A program made the position numbers and the translations under genes. The notes beneath the pieces were generated by a model. That model ran no database searches. It was not told where the DNA came from and worked only from the letters and a program-made list of their open reading frames with translations. A stretch of 64,000 nt of DNA from Centroberyx gerrardi (taxonomy: Eukaryota; Chordata; Actinopteri; Beryciformes; Berycidae): contig NC_135999.1 in the NCBI RefSeq assembly GCF_048128805.1, positions 23,769,659 through 23,833,658 on the forward strand, in the 5' to 3' direction. Position 1 is the stretch's first letter; every line of letters begins with the position of its first letter. This document shows positions 38,801 to 48,980 of this stretch, piece by piece.

Positions 38801-39704
38801 CCTGCGAAGGAGAGCTGGAGCGCCCCCTGGAGTGGCCGAAGGAACTACCTGTATTCTCACTGGAGCGCAACTTCTTCTGCTGTAGTAAGTCAAAAGAAGA
38901 GAGGAAGAAAGTGTCTCGAACCCACAAACAAACTTTAACAGCTACTGGGAAAACTGGGTTTGGGCAGCATGTACAGAGCTGTTTTCAAATGATGCTTAAA
39001 GGCCCCATGAAATGGAGCTCATTTCATGACATGTGGCTCTGATCAAAAGGAAATATGGACAGGAGTTAGGTGAGCTGAACAGGTTTCTTGTGTTGGTGCT
39101 AGCCTAATATTCAATGACACAAACTAATTACACAATGTTTGAGGAGGTGGCAATAAAAAAAACATACAACAGCACTGATGAAATATGGTTATAGCACTAC
39201 ACTTACTGTAGCTTAGGGATCAATGTGCATTTTTTTTTAAATTGCTAGCATGCTAATCTGTGGCAAAAACGGACAAACAGAATTTGTTAAACCAGTTACC
39301 TTTGAAATGAGCGCCCAGCACAGCACTTCAAGCTTGCTAAGAGATGTCAATCAAAATGATACACGCCCCTGAGTGCTGGTTAACAGTAAAACACTTCACA
39401 GTGCATTTACAGGAAGAGTGTAAGCGAGAATTTTCGGTAAGCATATTTCCTAAGCCTCTATCATCTCCTTGACTACCTTAGTTACATCACTGAACTGCAT
39501 CAAAAACAACATCAACATAATTCCTTAGTGTAAGAATGATGGTTCGCAGTCTCCAGAGTGCTACGCATCTTACCATCTTGCTGTAATGGTGCTTGCAGTA
39601 GCCGCAGTATTTCACATTGTCAGCTTCTGGGCCTTCCTCCTCACACAGCAAACCAGCCATCTGAGCACTGAACAGAGTCACAGGGTCAGACAGGAGAGGA
39701 AATT

Positions 39705-39745
<41 letters not shown>

Positions 39746-42700
39746 CCCCAGCTACACTTGACACTTGCATGCAGCTTGAGTCATTTGAGAGCTTTTGTCA
39801 CTGATCATGGCAGGATGGATTAAGTGACGGATCTAGGCACACAAAAATCATCGCCATCTGATCTTCCAGACCTGATTTGGAGGTGGTTTAGTTTTGTATT
39901 GTGATAGGAATTCTTTACAGTCTAGACACAATCCAGGCACAAAGCAGATGAATGAAATGTAAAGAGATAGGGAGCAAGAGCTGGAAAAAGTAGTGCAGAC
40001 ACAGTCAAACAAATACAGCCGCGGGAGATGCATAATAGGCATTTTCAAGTGTGGTCAGCAGCAGATTTTATGGCAGAGCTTTAATATCGGATAATAAAAA
40101 ATGACAAGTGCGTTTTTATTACATATTACATTCTGAGGTCTGTTATTTCTGAACAACAGGCCGCTGTTTCACATAACAGACCGCTGTTTCACATTAATCA
40201 TACCACTCTGCATTTTGTGCATTGCTAATCAAAGTCATTAGTCCTTGGTTACTGCAGACAATCCTGCTGGACTGTTTTTTAGCAGGAGCTTGTAAACTAC
40301 TTCAGCTTTTAATAAAATAACTTAAATCAATATTTTGTGTCAAATACTGTCTTTGTTGTACTGCCTACTGTCTTGATTCACCATGTCGAAGCTTGTTTTT
40401 GCGATAATGACCGGCTCCCCATACATTATCCTTTACAATGTGTATCACTGTGCTGTAGATGACACATCTTCCACACATACACCACATACACACACACACA
40501 CAGACCTAAATACTTACCAGGTGACATGGAAAGCTTGTCTGCAGCCTTGTCTGTTGCAGGTCATGCAGGCTCCGCAGGCAGCCTTGCTCTCCCTCCCATG
40601 GTCCTCACAGATATAACATGTCTAATGGAGTAGCAAAAGAATAAAAGACGCAGGAAGAGAGAGATTACAAAGGAATGGTCATCTCCTCTCATTAAGTATA
40701 TGTGCTATGTTAACCTGCTATGATCACAGATGTAGAGTTTGCTATGTCAACAACACTAGATCCATGCGGGTGTGAGAAAGTTGTGCTTGGTTGTGCAGTC
40801 TTGCACTTTCCCTTTGCAGTGTATGTGAGATCCTGTCATCCCTGTTCCACCAGTGGCACCAGGACAAACTCCTATGTATTCATTTTATTTGGCAGTTATA
40901 GTGACTCTGATTGTGACTGTAGTGTGGGAAGGGCAAAAGGCTGATTGACTTGAGTGAAGGTGCAGCTAAAAATGATGATAGCATAATCAAAGAAGTTATG
41001 CTTGTCAGCAGGACAGATGGGTCTTTCAGACGGGACGTGTGGTTTGCTCAGCGTCCACTGCTTCATACAGCACAACTCCTGACCAGATGTTTGGGGAACT
41101 TGTGAAAAAACAGGTGGAGTTCATACTGAATGGCATGTAGCTGCTGGTGTCGATGTTTCTAGGAGAGAGCTTTTCTACACAAGTCCCTATAAACTTCAGC
41201 CTTGTGTTGTATAGTTCAGGAAATCCTGCTACTGTTAAAATACAATTTTCCTCTGTTTTCTGGCTGGCTACTTCCCTTGTTTCTATTGGACGCGTGAAGG
41301 TTTCATTAAAAAACTCATGGCGCCAAAAGTTCAACTAGGTCGAACTTTGTGTACAAGGCCGCTGAGCTTGACACAGCGAAAATCCGTTCATGTGTGGCCA
41401 GGACTTTGGAAATCATGGGTTTTAAAACACAAAGGTGGAGTTCTCGCATCCTATGGGAAAGTAGCATAAGTCTTCCCTGTCACTGATATGTAACTAAATA
41501 CACAAATACACACAATCATACACACATAAGCACACAAAATCTCAGTGTACAACGCACGCACGCACACACACACACACACACACTCACACACTTCTCGCTC
41601 AGCCTCTCCCCAGTGAGAGGGGGCTGGCTAGCGGGGGGCAGAAGAGGCCTAGCAACAGGTGCTGGACAAAGGAACAGCGGGCTCTTTACCTTCCTCCTTC
41701 AGCCCTCTCTCTTTCGCTTTTTCCCTACCCTTCCTCTGTCTCCTGCCCCCCCCCCAATCCTTCTCCACTCTCTTTTGCCCCCGCAAGATGTCAGCTATGT
41801 AATGAAAGGCTGGAGAAATAACCATCTGGGTATGTAAAAGGAAGAGTGGCTTCTCAAGTTTTCACTGTCCATTGTAACGCTGTCTAGGAATGCAGGCAGC
41901 AAATCTGGATGAATGGCTCTGACAGGATAAAGCTGCATGCAATTTAGTGTAGCTGACACAGTAATATGAGACCAGGCACTCAAGACACTCACATACGTAC
42001 ATTTATGTGCAGACACACACACCCACTCACACACACACACACACACACACACAGCATCTCAGTAACTGGCCGTTCACTCCAATACAGATGTAATCCAATG
42101 ATATCAAGTTTTCATTGAAAAAGTCTGTCTAAGTGGGCCTACGTCGAGTATCGATTTCTTTGTAATGTGCATCCCACAAAAAGGCTGTTGCCTCTAAAAG
42201 CACTGGCGAACGCTGGGTAGCATTCACTACCTCTATCTCTTATACTACCAACTACCAAAGGCTGCACAGAAAGGAAAAAAAGGTGAAGGGCTTAGGTTAC
42301 AAGACAGCTGATCTATGCTAAAGCTATAATGGCCTGAAACTAGTCTGCAGTTGAACGGGTAGCTTTACCAAAATAAAAAATAAAAAGAATACATTAGCAG
42401 AATATTTCAGAGCCTGCATCTCGGAATATCAAAGCATGAGTGTATATGTAAGGATGTGTTTTGTCTCTTTTCCACAGTATGACTTATGCCTCTTAGCACT
42501 TATGTGAGGTCCAATTATCTTTGAACCCTCTGAGTCAGTATGTACGATGAAACTCTATGTTGTCAACATTGCACTACACCAATGTCAGCCATTCCTGGAT
42601 ATTTATTGTACTTTGGAGATTAAATGAAAACCCAAAGATACTCTTGCACTGTTAGATACAGTATCACTAGACTGTGATGTTCAGTACTTTCCAGAAGTTG

Positions 42701-44078
42701 TTTTGTGATGAAGTGTTGTAATTTACTTTTTCGGTGTACCCCCACTCTCTCAACCTGCCTCTTCTATTTCTACTTCAGTTATTGATTTCCTACGTTTCCC
42801 AGAATGACTTTGGACAACCCCAGTGAGAATGGCCGTGAACTTGTTGCATTCAGTTACGGGTTATACAGCACAGCACATGTAGGTGGAGAGAGCGATAGCG
42901 AAAGCGATGTGGAGTGAAAGGTTTTCCAGACGAGGGAAAAAAGCAAGAGTCATGCCCCTTACTCAGAACACAACATGTCTTGTGGCTGTGTTGCATTCTG
43001 ATCTATTTAGGTTACTGTCAGTGGAGAAATGGGTCTCTCTGCTTCTTCTATGATGGATTTCTCCCTGTATGATTGGTGAACGTCAGTGTAAAATGACGAG
43101 TCTGGAAAGAAGCCCTTTTGCTGATACTGAGGGGCTGACATCAAAATATCTGCAATCAAACTCCATTCTAGCAACGCCGGAAACATCTTAACATCATCAT
43201 GTAATTTATGCAACAAAATGGGTCCAGAAATACAATGTACTCCACAAATAGCTGTTGTTTTTTTTTACAGTGTTAAAGAGTATTACGGCGTATTTTTCCT
43301 TTACAGCGATTCTGATCAAAGGCATTTCATCTGTTTTGATGGGTGTAGTGAACATTAAAGAGCCTACAGGAAGAGTGCTATGGTATGTGTGTGTGTGTGT
43401 GTGTCAGTACCTTGATGTATCTCTCATGGGGGACGTACTGCAGGACAATCGGCTCCATGGTGAGGACGTTGGCGAACTGCACCTCAGGGATGTAGAGCGC
43501 GCACACAACGTGGGCCCAGCCTGAAGGAGACAACAGTGGGTGTTAATACAGAAGCATGCTCCGGCAGGCGCGTGCACAAATATGCAAACACATACAAAGC
43601 ATCCGAAATCTTAGGACCACCTACTTAATACTGAGTTTCACCCCCTTTATGCACAATCTATGTCTCAGTTGTCTCAAGGTTGATAGAAAGTACTTGTTGA
43701 ACCCGTCTCCTTTCCTTCATCTACATCTCCTCTTTATGAATGAAGTGGACTTCATAGGTGAAATCTACCGCTTTCACCTGGACGAAACTCGTCCGTCTAA
43801 TTCATGGAGAGACGTGCTCCTAATATTTTGTACTCTCCCTGTATAACTCATTCAAAATATATGGAGAGCTTGCAAAGAAGAAGGAGAGATGTTGGAAGAT
43901 ACGTGAGATTGGGAAACAAGGGGAAGTGAGATGGAGACAGAAAGACTGGAGGGGGGAATGGAGTGAAAGAGGGGGCAGCATCCCCGTGTTTACCTCCACT
44001 GTCTGTCCTCTTGAGGGCGCCATCTTTGTGGGGGCACAGCTCACATCTCTGGGGCAGGAGAGAGAGCAGAGAGAGAGC

Positions 44079-44110
<32 letters not shown>

Positions 44111-44269
44111 TTGTGAGCTTCAACAAACAGTAACATCAGCACCATGGAAGAGTAATGGGATGACATGTCGGAGCAGGTTTTACTCACCACGCGCGCCGCC
44201 CGCTCCTGTGACTCACACTTCCGACAGAACCACGGCCCAGTGGGCACCTGGACGATGCCGTAGCATGCT

Positions 44270-44312
<43 letters not shown>

Positions 44313-45561
44313 ACACACACAGACATTGCAGGTCAATATCATATTCAATACTTCAATACTCATTTTGTCTTTCGACAGGATCAAGGTTCCAATGAGAGTT
44401 TACTACATACACATTAATATGTATAGGTTTATTTGCAGTATACTGTATATATGCATTCCCCCAGTTTGCCCCCATCTTTCTCTCTCATCGTCCTTTTCTC
44501 TCTCTCTCTCTCTCTCTCCTTTCTGTTTACTGTTTTAAGCTGTATTGTATTTTATGCTTTGTTATATGTCTTATATTGTGCTGTCCTGTCTGTCTCTAAC
44601 TTTCTCTACTTCTGTGATCTTGGCCAAGTTTCCCTTGAAAAAGAGTTTTTTCATCTCAGTGAGAATTACCTAATAAAATAAAGGTTCAATACAAAAAAAT
44701 ATACCACATCACAATGAGCAGAGCCCATGAAGACAGCTCACAACACACTGTGTCAACTTCACTGTAATCTACCCATACTGCCTCTCTCCAAACACTCTTA
44801 TTCAGACTGTCTTCTCGTATGGAGAAGACACTTGATGATTTCAAATCACTCTAGCTCCGCTGACTTTTAGGAACAAAAACATCTTTGCTTCAAAAATGGC
44901 AGAGGAGGGAAGAGTGAAGTCGGGCCGGCACAAAACTAGAGCAGCTCCAGAGTTAGTCTAGGAACAGTCATGGGAGCTTTTTTTTTTTTTTTTATTTGCC
45001 AGAAATATGATCCTGTAATAGCTGCCTTTTGCGGTGCAATACAGCAACAAAGCATGTGGACACACAAGGTAACAATGTATCCAAAACGGGCCTCGCCGGG
45101 TTTGTCGCAAAACGCCTCTCTCGCGCAGTACGTGTCGCGACTTTGAACCCAAAGGGCCACGGATCCGAACCTGACCTGCTCGGCGCCATCAGGCCCGGTG
45201 TCATCCCGCTTTTGGCCCCCGTCTGCCTGCCTGCCTGCCTGCCTGCCTGTCTAATCGTGTCAGCGTGAAAAGGCAACAAGAAACAACAAACACCCCAACC
45301 CCTCCCACACACATAAACAGAGACACACGCACGCACGTAGGCAGCGACCTACCTACCTCCCCACCTACTTACGCCTACCCCGACCTACCTACACTACAGC
45401 CGCCGGCCCATCCTTCACAGCGGCGCGGTTATTACATTGTAATAGCGGTTACCTTGGTGCACGGCGACGCTGCAGCCGTGTCCATCACAGTAGACCAGCG
45501 GGTTCTCAGCCCAGCCTCGCTCGTCTGAACACACGCAGCAACCTCCGACCATTTCCCGCAT
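26832..45561 (-). CDS. mllt6: AF17 / MLLT6, PHD finger-containing protein, complete (20 coding exons)
   Basis: Chromatin reader and DOT1L partner; the human gene is a KMT2A fusion partner. Coding exons: 45561-45453, 44267-44188, 44048-43994, 43520-43411, 40621-40518, 39667-39574, 38876-38772, 38600-38514, 38242-38095, 37841-37041, 36420-36221, 35577-35460, 35125-35059, 34532-34384, 32064-31864, 30583-30507, 29914-29544, 28497-28407, 27199-26984, 26867-26832. All phases match, giving 1072 residues (human about 1093). Exons 1-6 encode the PHD-zinc knuckle-PHD module, from CCVCSDERGWAENPLVYCDG to YCGYCKHHYSKM, almost identical to human AF17. Exon 10 holds an acidic tract, an AT-hook (HGPGRPRGSKN) and a His7 run. 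Exon 15 holds the leucine-zipper region (VEMLQSLHSLQQENQRLQDQ) used for DOT1L binding. A Gln-rich C-terminus follows. The words VLTMEPIVLQYV and PSRSSSSLSF favour MLLT6 over MLLT10. Confidence 0.96.
27400..28185. mobile_element. Inverted pair of related arms in mllt6 intron (fold-back element or two opposed copies)
   Basis: The stretch 27535-27590 (gatgagcagagctggaagcc...attaccc) matches the reverse complement of 28005-28060 (gggtaatttgtcttccagct). The similarity extends outward through 'aaatgtaaaata' on one side and its opposite on the other. The arms are separated by about 400 bp. Confidence 0.6.
28745..29518. mobile_element. ~0.77 kb nonautonomous DNA element, copy A (mllt6 intron)
   Basis: Its left end (aaaaatccaccctcagatac) and right end (acggtggattttctttc) are inverted relatives of about 30 bp. 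A second, diverged copy in the same orientation lies at 42610-43300. The two share 'tcctacgtttcccagaatga', 'gaacttgttgcattcag' and a 'gatggatttctccc' block. Confidence 0.75.
30001..30178. mobile_element. Fold-back MITE, 178 bp
   Basis: The termini are TTAAAGAGTAACT and its exact inverse AGTTACTCTTTAA. Inner 'aaagcctgacatc' and 'gatgtcaggcttt' also pair. The centre is a perfect 15-bp stem (30048-30062 with 30074-30088) around an 11-nt loop. Almost the whole element can fold into one hairpin. Confidence 0.85.
30239..30470. mobile_element. Small inverted-terminus element with ATTTGCAAAT words
   Basis: The left end (gaggccaaatagaatttgcaaata) is close to the inverse of the right end (tatttgcaaatagtgtttgac). 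A related partial copy lies at 56540-56722, sharing 'caaatcccacac' and 'atttgcaaatactatttgac'. Confidence 0.65.
31638..31705. repeat. Purine-rich simple repeat (GGAGA)n
   Basis: About 70 bp of nearly pure A/G made of GGAGA and AGAGG words, in an mllt6 intron. Confidence 0.9.
32065..34383 (-). other. mllt6: mllt6 intron 14, no further gene seen
   Basis: A 2.3 kb AT-rich intron. It holds a purine-rich stretch near 33545-33840 with an open frame made of Lys/Arg/Glu codons, which looks like composition bias rather than a gene. Confidence 0.6.
34783..34930 (+). mobile_element. tRNA-derived SINE fragment in mllt6 intron
   Basis: The head 'gtggcagggctatatgagtggttagc' resembles a pol III A box region and 'caggtctgatcccca' a B box. 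They are followed by the SINE body 'cctgttgaagtgtccttcactggcc'. It is a decayed SINE, not a functional tRNA gene. Confidence 0.6.
35945..36140 (+). repeat. LINE/SINE tail-like repeat ('ttatttatatagcacttttc')
   Basis: Contains TTTATTTATATAGCACTTTTC and 'acaaagtgcttcacaacca', a very common fish repeat tail. Related to 7655-7800 and 60775-60830. In mllt6 intron 11. Confidence 0.6.
36292..36405 (-). repeat. mllt6: Coding tandem repeat, three 33-bp units in mllt6 exon 11
   Basis: Three in-frame 11-residue units, LTLGGGVCSTP, LSLGGGVCSTS and LSLGGGMCSTP, follow directly on one another. Human AF17 has a single CSTPLS block at this place. Confidence 0.85.
37955..38090 (+). mobile_element. LINE reverse-transcriptase fragment abutting mllt6 exon 9
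   Basis: The plus-strand frame reads TQFSCGVPQGSILGPISFF. CGVPQGSILGP is the hallmark RT motif of L2/Rex/CR1-type non-LTR retrotransposons. The fragment ends at the boundary of mllt6 exon 9 (38095) and lies antisense to that gene. Confidence 0.8.
42610..43300. mobile_element. ~0.7 kb nonautonomous DNA element, copy B (mllt6 intron 4)
   Basis: A diverged copy of the unit at 28745-29518 in the same orientation, sharing 'attttgtgatgaagtgtt'-like, 'cctacgtttcccagaatga' and 'acttgttgcattcag' blocks. It ends in 'cagtgttaaagagtattacgg', the partner of 'cagtgtcaaagtgttttacgg' in copy A. Confidence 0.75.
44530..44697 (+). mobile_element. LINE 3' tail in mllt6 intron 1
   Basis: The stretch 'ccaagtttcccttgaaaaag ... 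tctcagtgagaattacct aataaaataaaggttcaata' is the same tail as at 9380-9475. It ends in the short 3' repeat typical of fish L2/Rex-like LINEs. Confidence 0.7.
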
Positions 45562-45810
45562 GCTGCTCCCATATGAAGAAATGGATTTTCGACCTCAGCT
45601 CGGCGCCGACTCAGACCTCGCCCGGGGCTGTCAAGTGGTCCCGGACTCTGACGCCGCGTCGAGCATAGTCGTGAGCCGTTTCGTCGCGCAATTTAGCGCA
45701 GGGGGGAGAAATGAAATCTCAGCGTGGGGTTTGTGGTACTGCTACGTTTTTCCGTGATGTCCTCCCCGTCCCCATAGAGCCGATGCAGTGCGCATGCTCA
45801 TATCTGCTTC
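45562..45810 (-). promoter_or_regulatory. mllt6: CpG-rich promoter and leader of mllt6
   Basis: CpG-dense sequence directly upstream of the start codon. It carries an NRF1-like GTGCGCATGCTC at about 45788-45799. There is no TATA box. This fits a broad, TATA-less promoter. The start codon chosen (MREMVGGCCVC) matches human MKEMVGGCCVC. Confidence 0.6.
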
Positions 45811-47368
45811 TCTGGGTCGAAAGAAGTCACTGCAAAGGTGGCAAGTATTATTTTTTTTTAAAAGATAATTTCCCCATATGTGTTCAGTTCCTATAATGAC
45901 ATTACATCATCAGTGGGAGAAAACGTCCACTGCAGAAGTCTTTCATGTGGGATTGTTTATGAATTAGATTAGTAGAACATGTGGATGAGTCAGTCAAAAC
46001 CGCTGGCTGCACTCTCTCCCCCTCTCTAAGAAGCAATTTAGTCGAATAGCACCATCTTCTGGGGAACCACGGGACACCTGACCAAGAATTACAAATTGTT
46101 TCACCATGCCATATCCTGCCCTGAAAATGAAAAACATCCAGCAGAAATTTTATTTTTGGCAACACAGTTCATTCGTTTGATTCCGTTTGATCCCATTCCC
46201 TGTGAATGACAAGCTTGTCTCTTGTACATTTGGATTTAATTCTCCCTTCCTCTATTGGTAGACTAAACTCTCACCACAGCCACAATAATGAAAGCAAATT
46301 CAAATTGCTGTTTGTCAGGAAGTCCAGCAGCCCTGTATTGTAGTACTTGAAATATTTATTTTTGTGTGTTCTCTTGTAGTTTTATTATTTTTATTACTAT
46401 AACCTCTTCACTTGATTTCTTAGTTGTTCTCAAACCCTGTGTAAAGTGTGTCGTCGCAGTTAAAATACATCAGTTTTTATTTCATTTTGGTTTTGGCTGT
46501 CAAGTGGAGTCCTTATTCAGTCAGCAGATGTCACTAGAAACCTTCCGTGTCAATTGGACTTCCGTTATTGTCGCTTTATGACTCCTGTCTGGCTGAGTAA
46601 ACTCTGTCTGGCAAGCCAGCTTTATGGTGGAAGTGGGACTTCACAGTCTGCAGCTCGGGCAGATGGGGCTTTTTAGACAATGAGACGGGGGGTCATCAAA
46701 TGAGAAAAAGCAACAATGACTACACACAGGTCCTATTCCCGTTCCCCCTGCACATGTTTCTTTGATGTCAGGATCACTGGAAGACTGGAACCATTCACTA
46801 TGTTCTAAAACTTGATCCTCTTACCCTAACATGAACTTTAATCTTGTTAAACCTATGCAATTGTGCTCAAACTCATCAAATCTCTTGGTAGCTTCTGCAA
46901 CAAAATACCCTAAAGTCAATCCCTTATAATGCCAAAAAAAGAAGCAACAGGGCCATACTTTTCAAATGGATGACTGGGCTTTTTAACCCGACATATGGAC
47001 ACGAAGCTGTGATGACAGTTTGCCTCATAAGTGTCACTTCTCTTCAGACCCAGAGAGAGAAAAGGGAACTGGCGCTGATGGAGAAGACAGATAGTGCGGT
47101 GGCAGCTGGATGAGGCTCACACCCTGTTCTGGTCTGAAGGCAGCGAGGCGTGACCACGTCCCTGCTCCGACATGTGCTTCAAGAAAAGCCCACAGCCTGA
47201 TGCACTGACATTTTGATTTATGTTATGTTATGTCTAATGCCTTGGCCGAAACACTCCAAAGAAACTTTACATAGGTCAACATCAGGTTTAAGAAACTGTG
47301 CAACAGAAGAATAAGTTATCTTGTGCTAAGTTTTACCCTGGCTTTTAGCTTTCAAGGCCCCTCTAAAT

Positions 47369-47680
47369 CAGAGGTACCCAAGCTTTTTCATACCGAAGTC
47401 CCCCAAATAGATGCACAGTAAACCATAAACCCGCATTTGATGAGATTTTGCCCTAGTAAACCCCATCTGACAAGGTTTTTGTTGGTAGATATGATTTAGT
47501 ATGGAACTACAACAGTGGGGAGAGTGAAACATATGATAAAAAAATCATCCTTGTACATTCTTTCATTGAGCTACCGAAATGACAATGAAATCAAGCTGTT
47601 CTTCATTTTGCTTGGCACCCCCCTGGAAACCCCTCAAGGACCCCATGGCGGTCCCCGGACCTCACTGTGGGAACCTGCTG
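47369..47680. mobile_element. hAT-like MITE between mllt6 and ikzf3
   Basis: The left end CAGAGGTACCCAAGC and the right end CTGTGGGAACCTGCTG are imperfect inverses. The flanks CTCTAAAT and CTCTAGAG agree at six of eight bases, a decayed 8-bp duplication. The interior resembles 7517-7655. Confidence 0.7.
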
Positions 47681-47757
47681 CTCTAGAGTGATGTTGCACA
47701 AGAAAAGATATCAAGAAAACTCATTGGGTGACATGATCATGCAGTGCCTCGTTTCTC

Positions 47758-47771
47758 CCAGCAGAGGGACG
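47758..47771 (+). promoter_or_regulatory. CTCF-like site
   Basis: CCAGCAGAGGGACGCTGG differs from the vertebrate CTCF core (CCAGCAGRGGGCGCT) by an extra/changed A in the GGGCGC part. It lies between the mllt6 promoter and the 3' end of ikzf3. Motif match only. Confidence 0.4.
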
Positions 47772-48424
47772 CTGGCATGAAGCGACCTCGCTATCCACTG
47801 CTATTATTTCCTCAGCATCCGGGGGGAAAAGATTGTGATGTGTAAATCCCATGATGAAATTAGGAGACATTCCCATAACGAAGGCAAGCATCATTTGTCA
47901 TTTGACCTGATTTGATAATTTTCAGAACATACCAATTCTCAGCTAATGTTGGGGTACGGAGGCTCATCCTCATAGGGAAAAGCTGCATTGATATACTTAA
48001 AAAAAGCTTTAACTTGCTGCCAGAGAAATCTTTACGTCAATAGTGCCTTATTTTTGTAATTACTTCTATTTTCATTTAGATCCCCATTAGCTGCCTCCAT
48101 GCTTCCTGGATATAGCTTTATACTTTATGCTTCTTATACTTTTATTCTGTACAACTAAAATGTCTCTGCAATACTATGAACCGTCTCTGACTTGTGGAAG
48201 TGCTAAATGAGTATAAAATTCAGGAGTGAGAAACCAGCACATGGTGCAGTGCGAAGTGATGTCCTTTGAAGCTGTCAACTGCACTTCTCTCAAAACCACA
48301 GCCTAAAAGGAGACATGTGACCTTCGAGATAATAGGATTTTTTTTTTTCTGCTGTCTTGAATTGGCAAGTCTTTTTCAGAGCAGCTAAATTTCTCTCAAC
48401 AAGGTAGAGTCTATGTGCGACAAA

Positions 48425-48717
48425 AAAAGAAAAAGGTTTCTCTTTTATTTTTACACCTTAATACATACAACAGGAAAACATCAAGAGCAGACAGTAAATG
48501 TAACTATTTCGGCTACTTTCGTCGAACATTTGAATGTAGCTTCATACAACATAAACAGCAGTTACATGATCATAAGCAGCCTTCATAAGTAGATATTTAT
48601 GTATAAAAAGGAAGTACAATTACTCCCGTATAAACACTTTTACAGGCCATCTTTTCAGATGAGAAGTACAACATGACTAAGACTAATACTGATATGTTTC
48701 ACACTCCCTAAATGTAT

Positions 48718-48801
<84 letters not shown>

Positions 48802-48980
48802 TGCTACTTCATGCTATACTTATTAATTTCTGATACAACTAGCTACTGGCTGATTACGTGAGTGAATGTGTGTGTGTGTGTGTGTGCTTGTGTATATATG
48901 TCTGTGTGAGCTTGTGTGTGTGTGTGTGTCTGAGTATGTGTGTGTATGCATGTGCATGCACGTGAGCTTCTGCATGAGTG
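48425..48980 (-). other. ikzf3: 3' UTR of ikzf3 with CA/GA microsatellite
   Basis: Follows the TAG stop at 48981-48983. TTTATT at 48444-48449 gives AATAAA on the minus strand. A (CA)n-(GA)n compound repeat at 48720-48803 and GT-rich repeats at 48865-48935 would be transcribed in the UTR. Confidence 0.5.
48720..48803. repeat. Compound microsatellite (CA)n-(GA)n
   Basis: About 30 bp of CA repeats followed by about 50 bp of GA repeats. Confidence 0.95.

Larger units (their letters stand above)
38243..45452 (-). other. mllt6: mllt6 5' introns: microsatellites and repeats
   Basis: Apart from the coding exons listed for mllt6, these introns hold CA/GA microsatellites (39713-39741, 41563-41583, 42028-42053, 44083-44107, 44273-44307), a (TGCC)n run at 45223-45248, a LINE tail and copy B of a 0.7 kb DNA element. 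No other gene is supported. Confidence 0.7.
45811..48420. other. Intergenic region between mllt6 and ikzf3
   Basis: A 2.6 kb AT-rich spacer with no supported gene. It holds a hAT-like MITE (47369-47680) and a CTCF-like site (47758-47771). Confidence 0.65.

Noticed and set aside
43926-44417. 163-codon plus-strand ORF
   Set aside because: Antisense shadow of mllt6 exons 2-3 plus GA and CA microsatellites.
26832-45561. Identity as mllt10 (AF10)
   Set aside because: The PHD region (LTMEPIVLQYV, CAQMAGLL, DNVKYC) and the PSRSSSSLSF stretch follow AF17; neighbouring genes are those of MLLT6.
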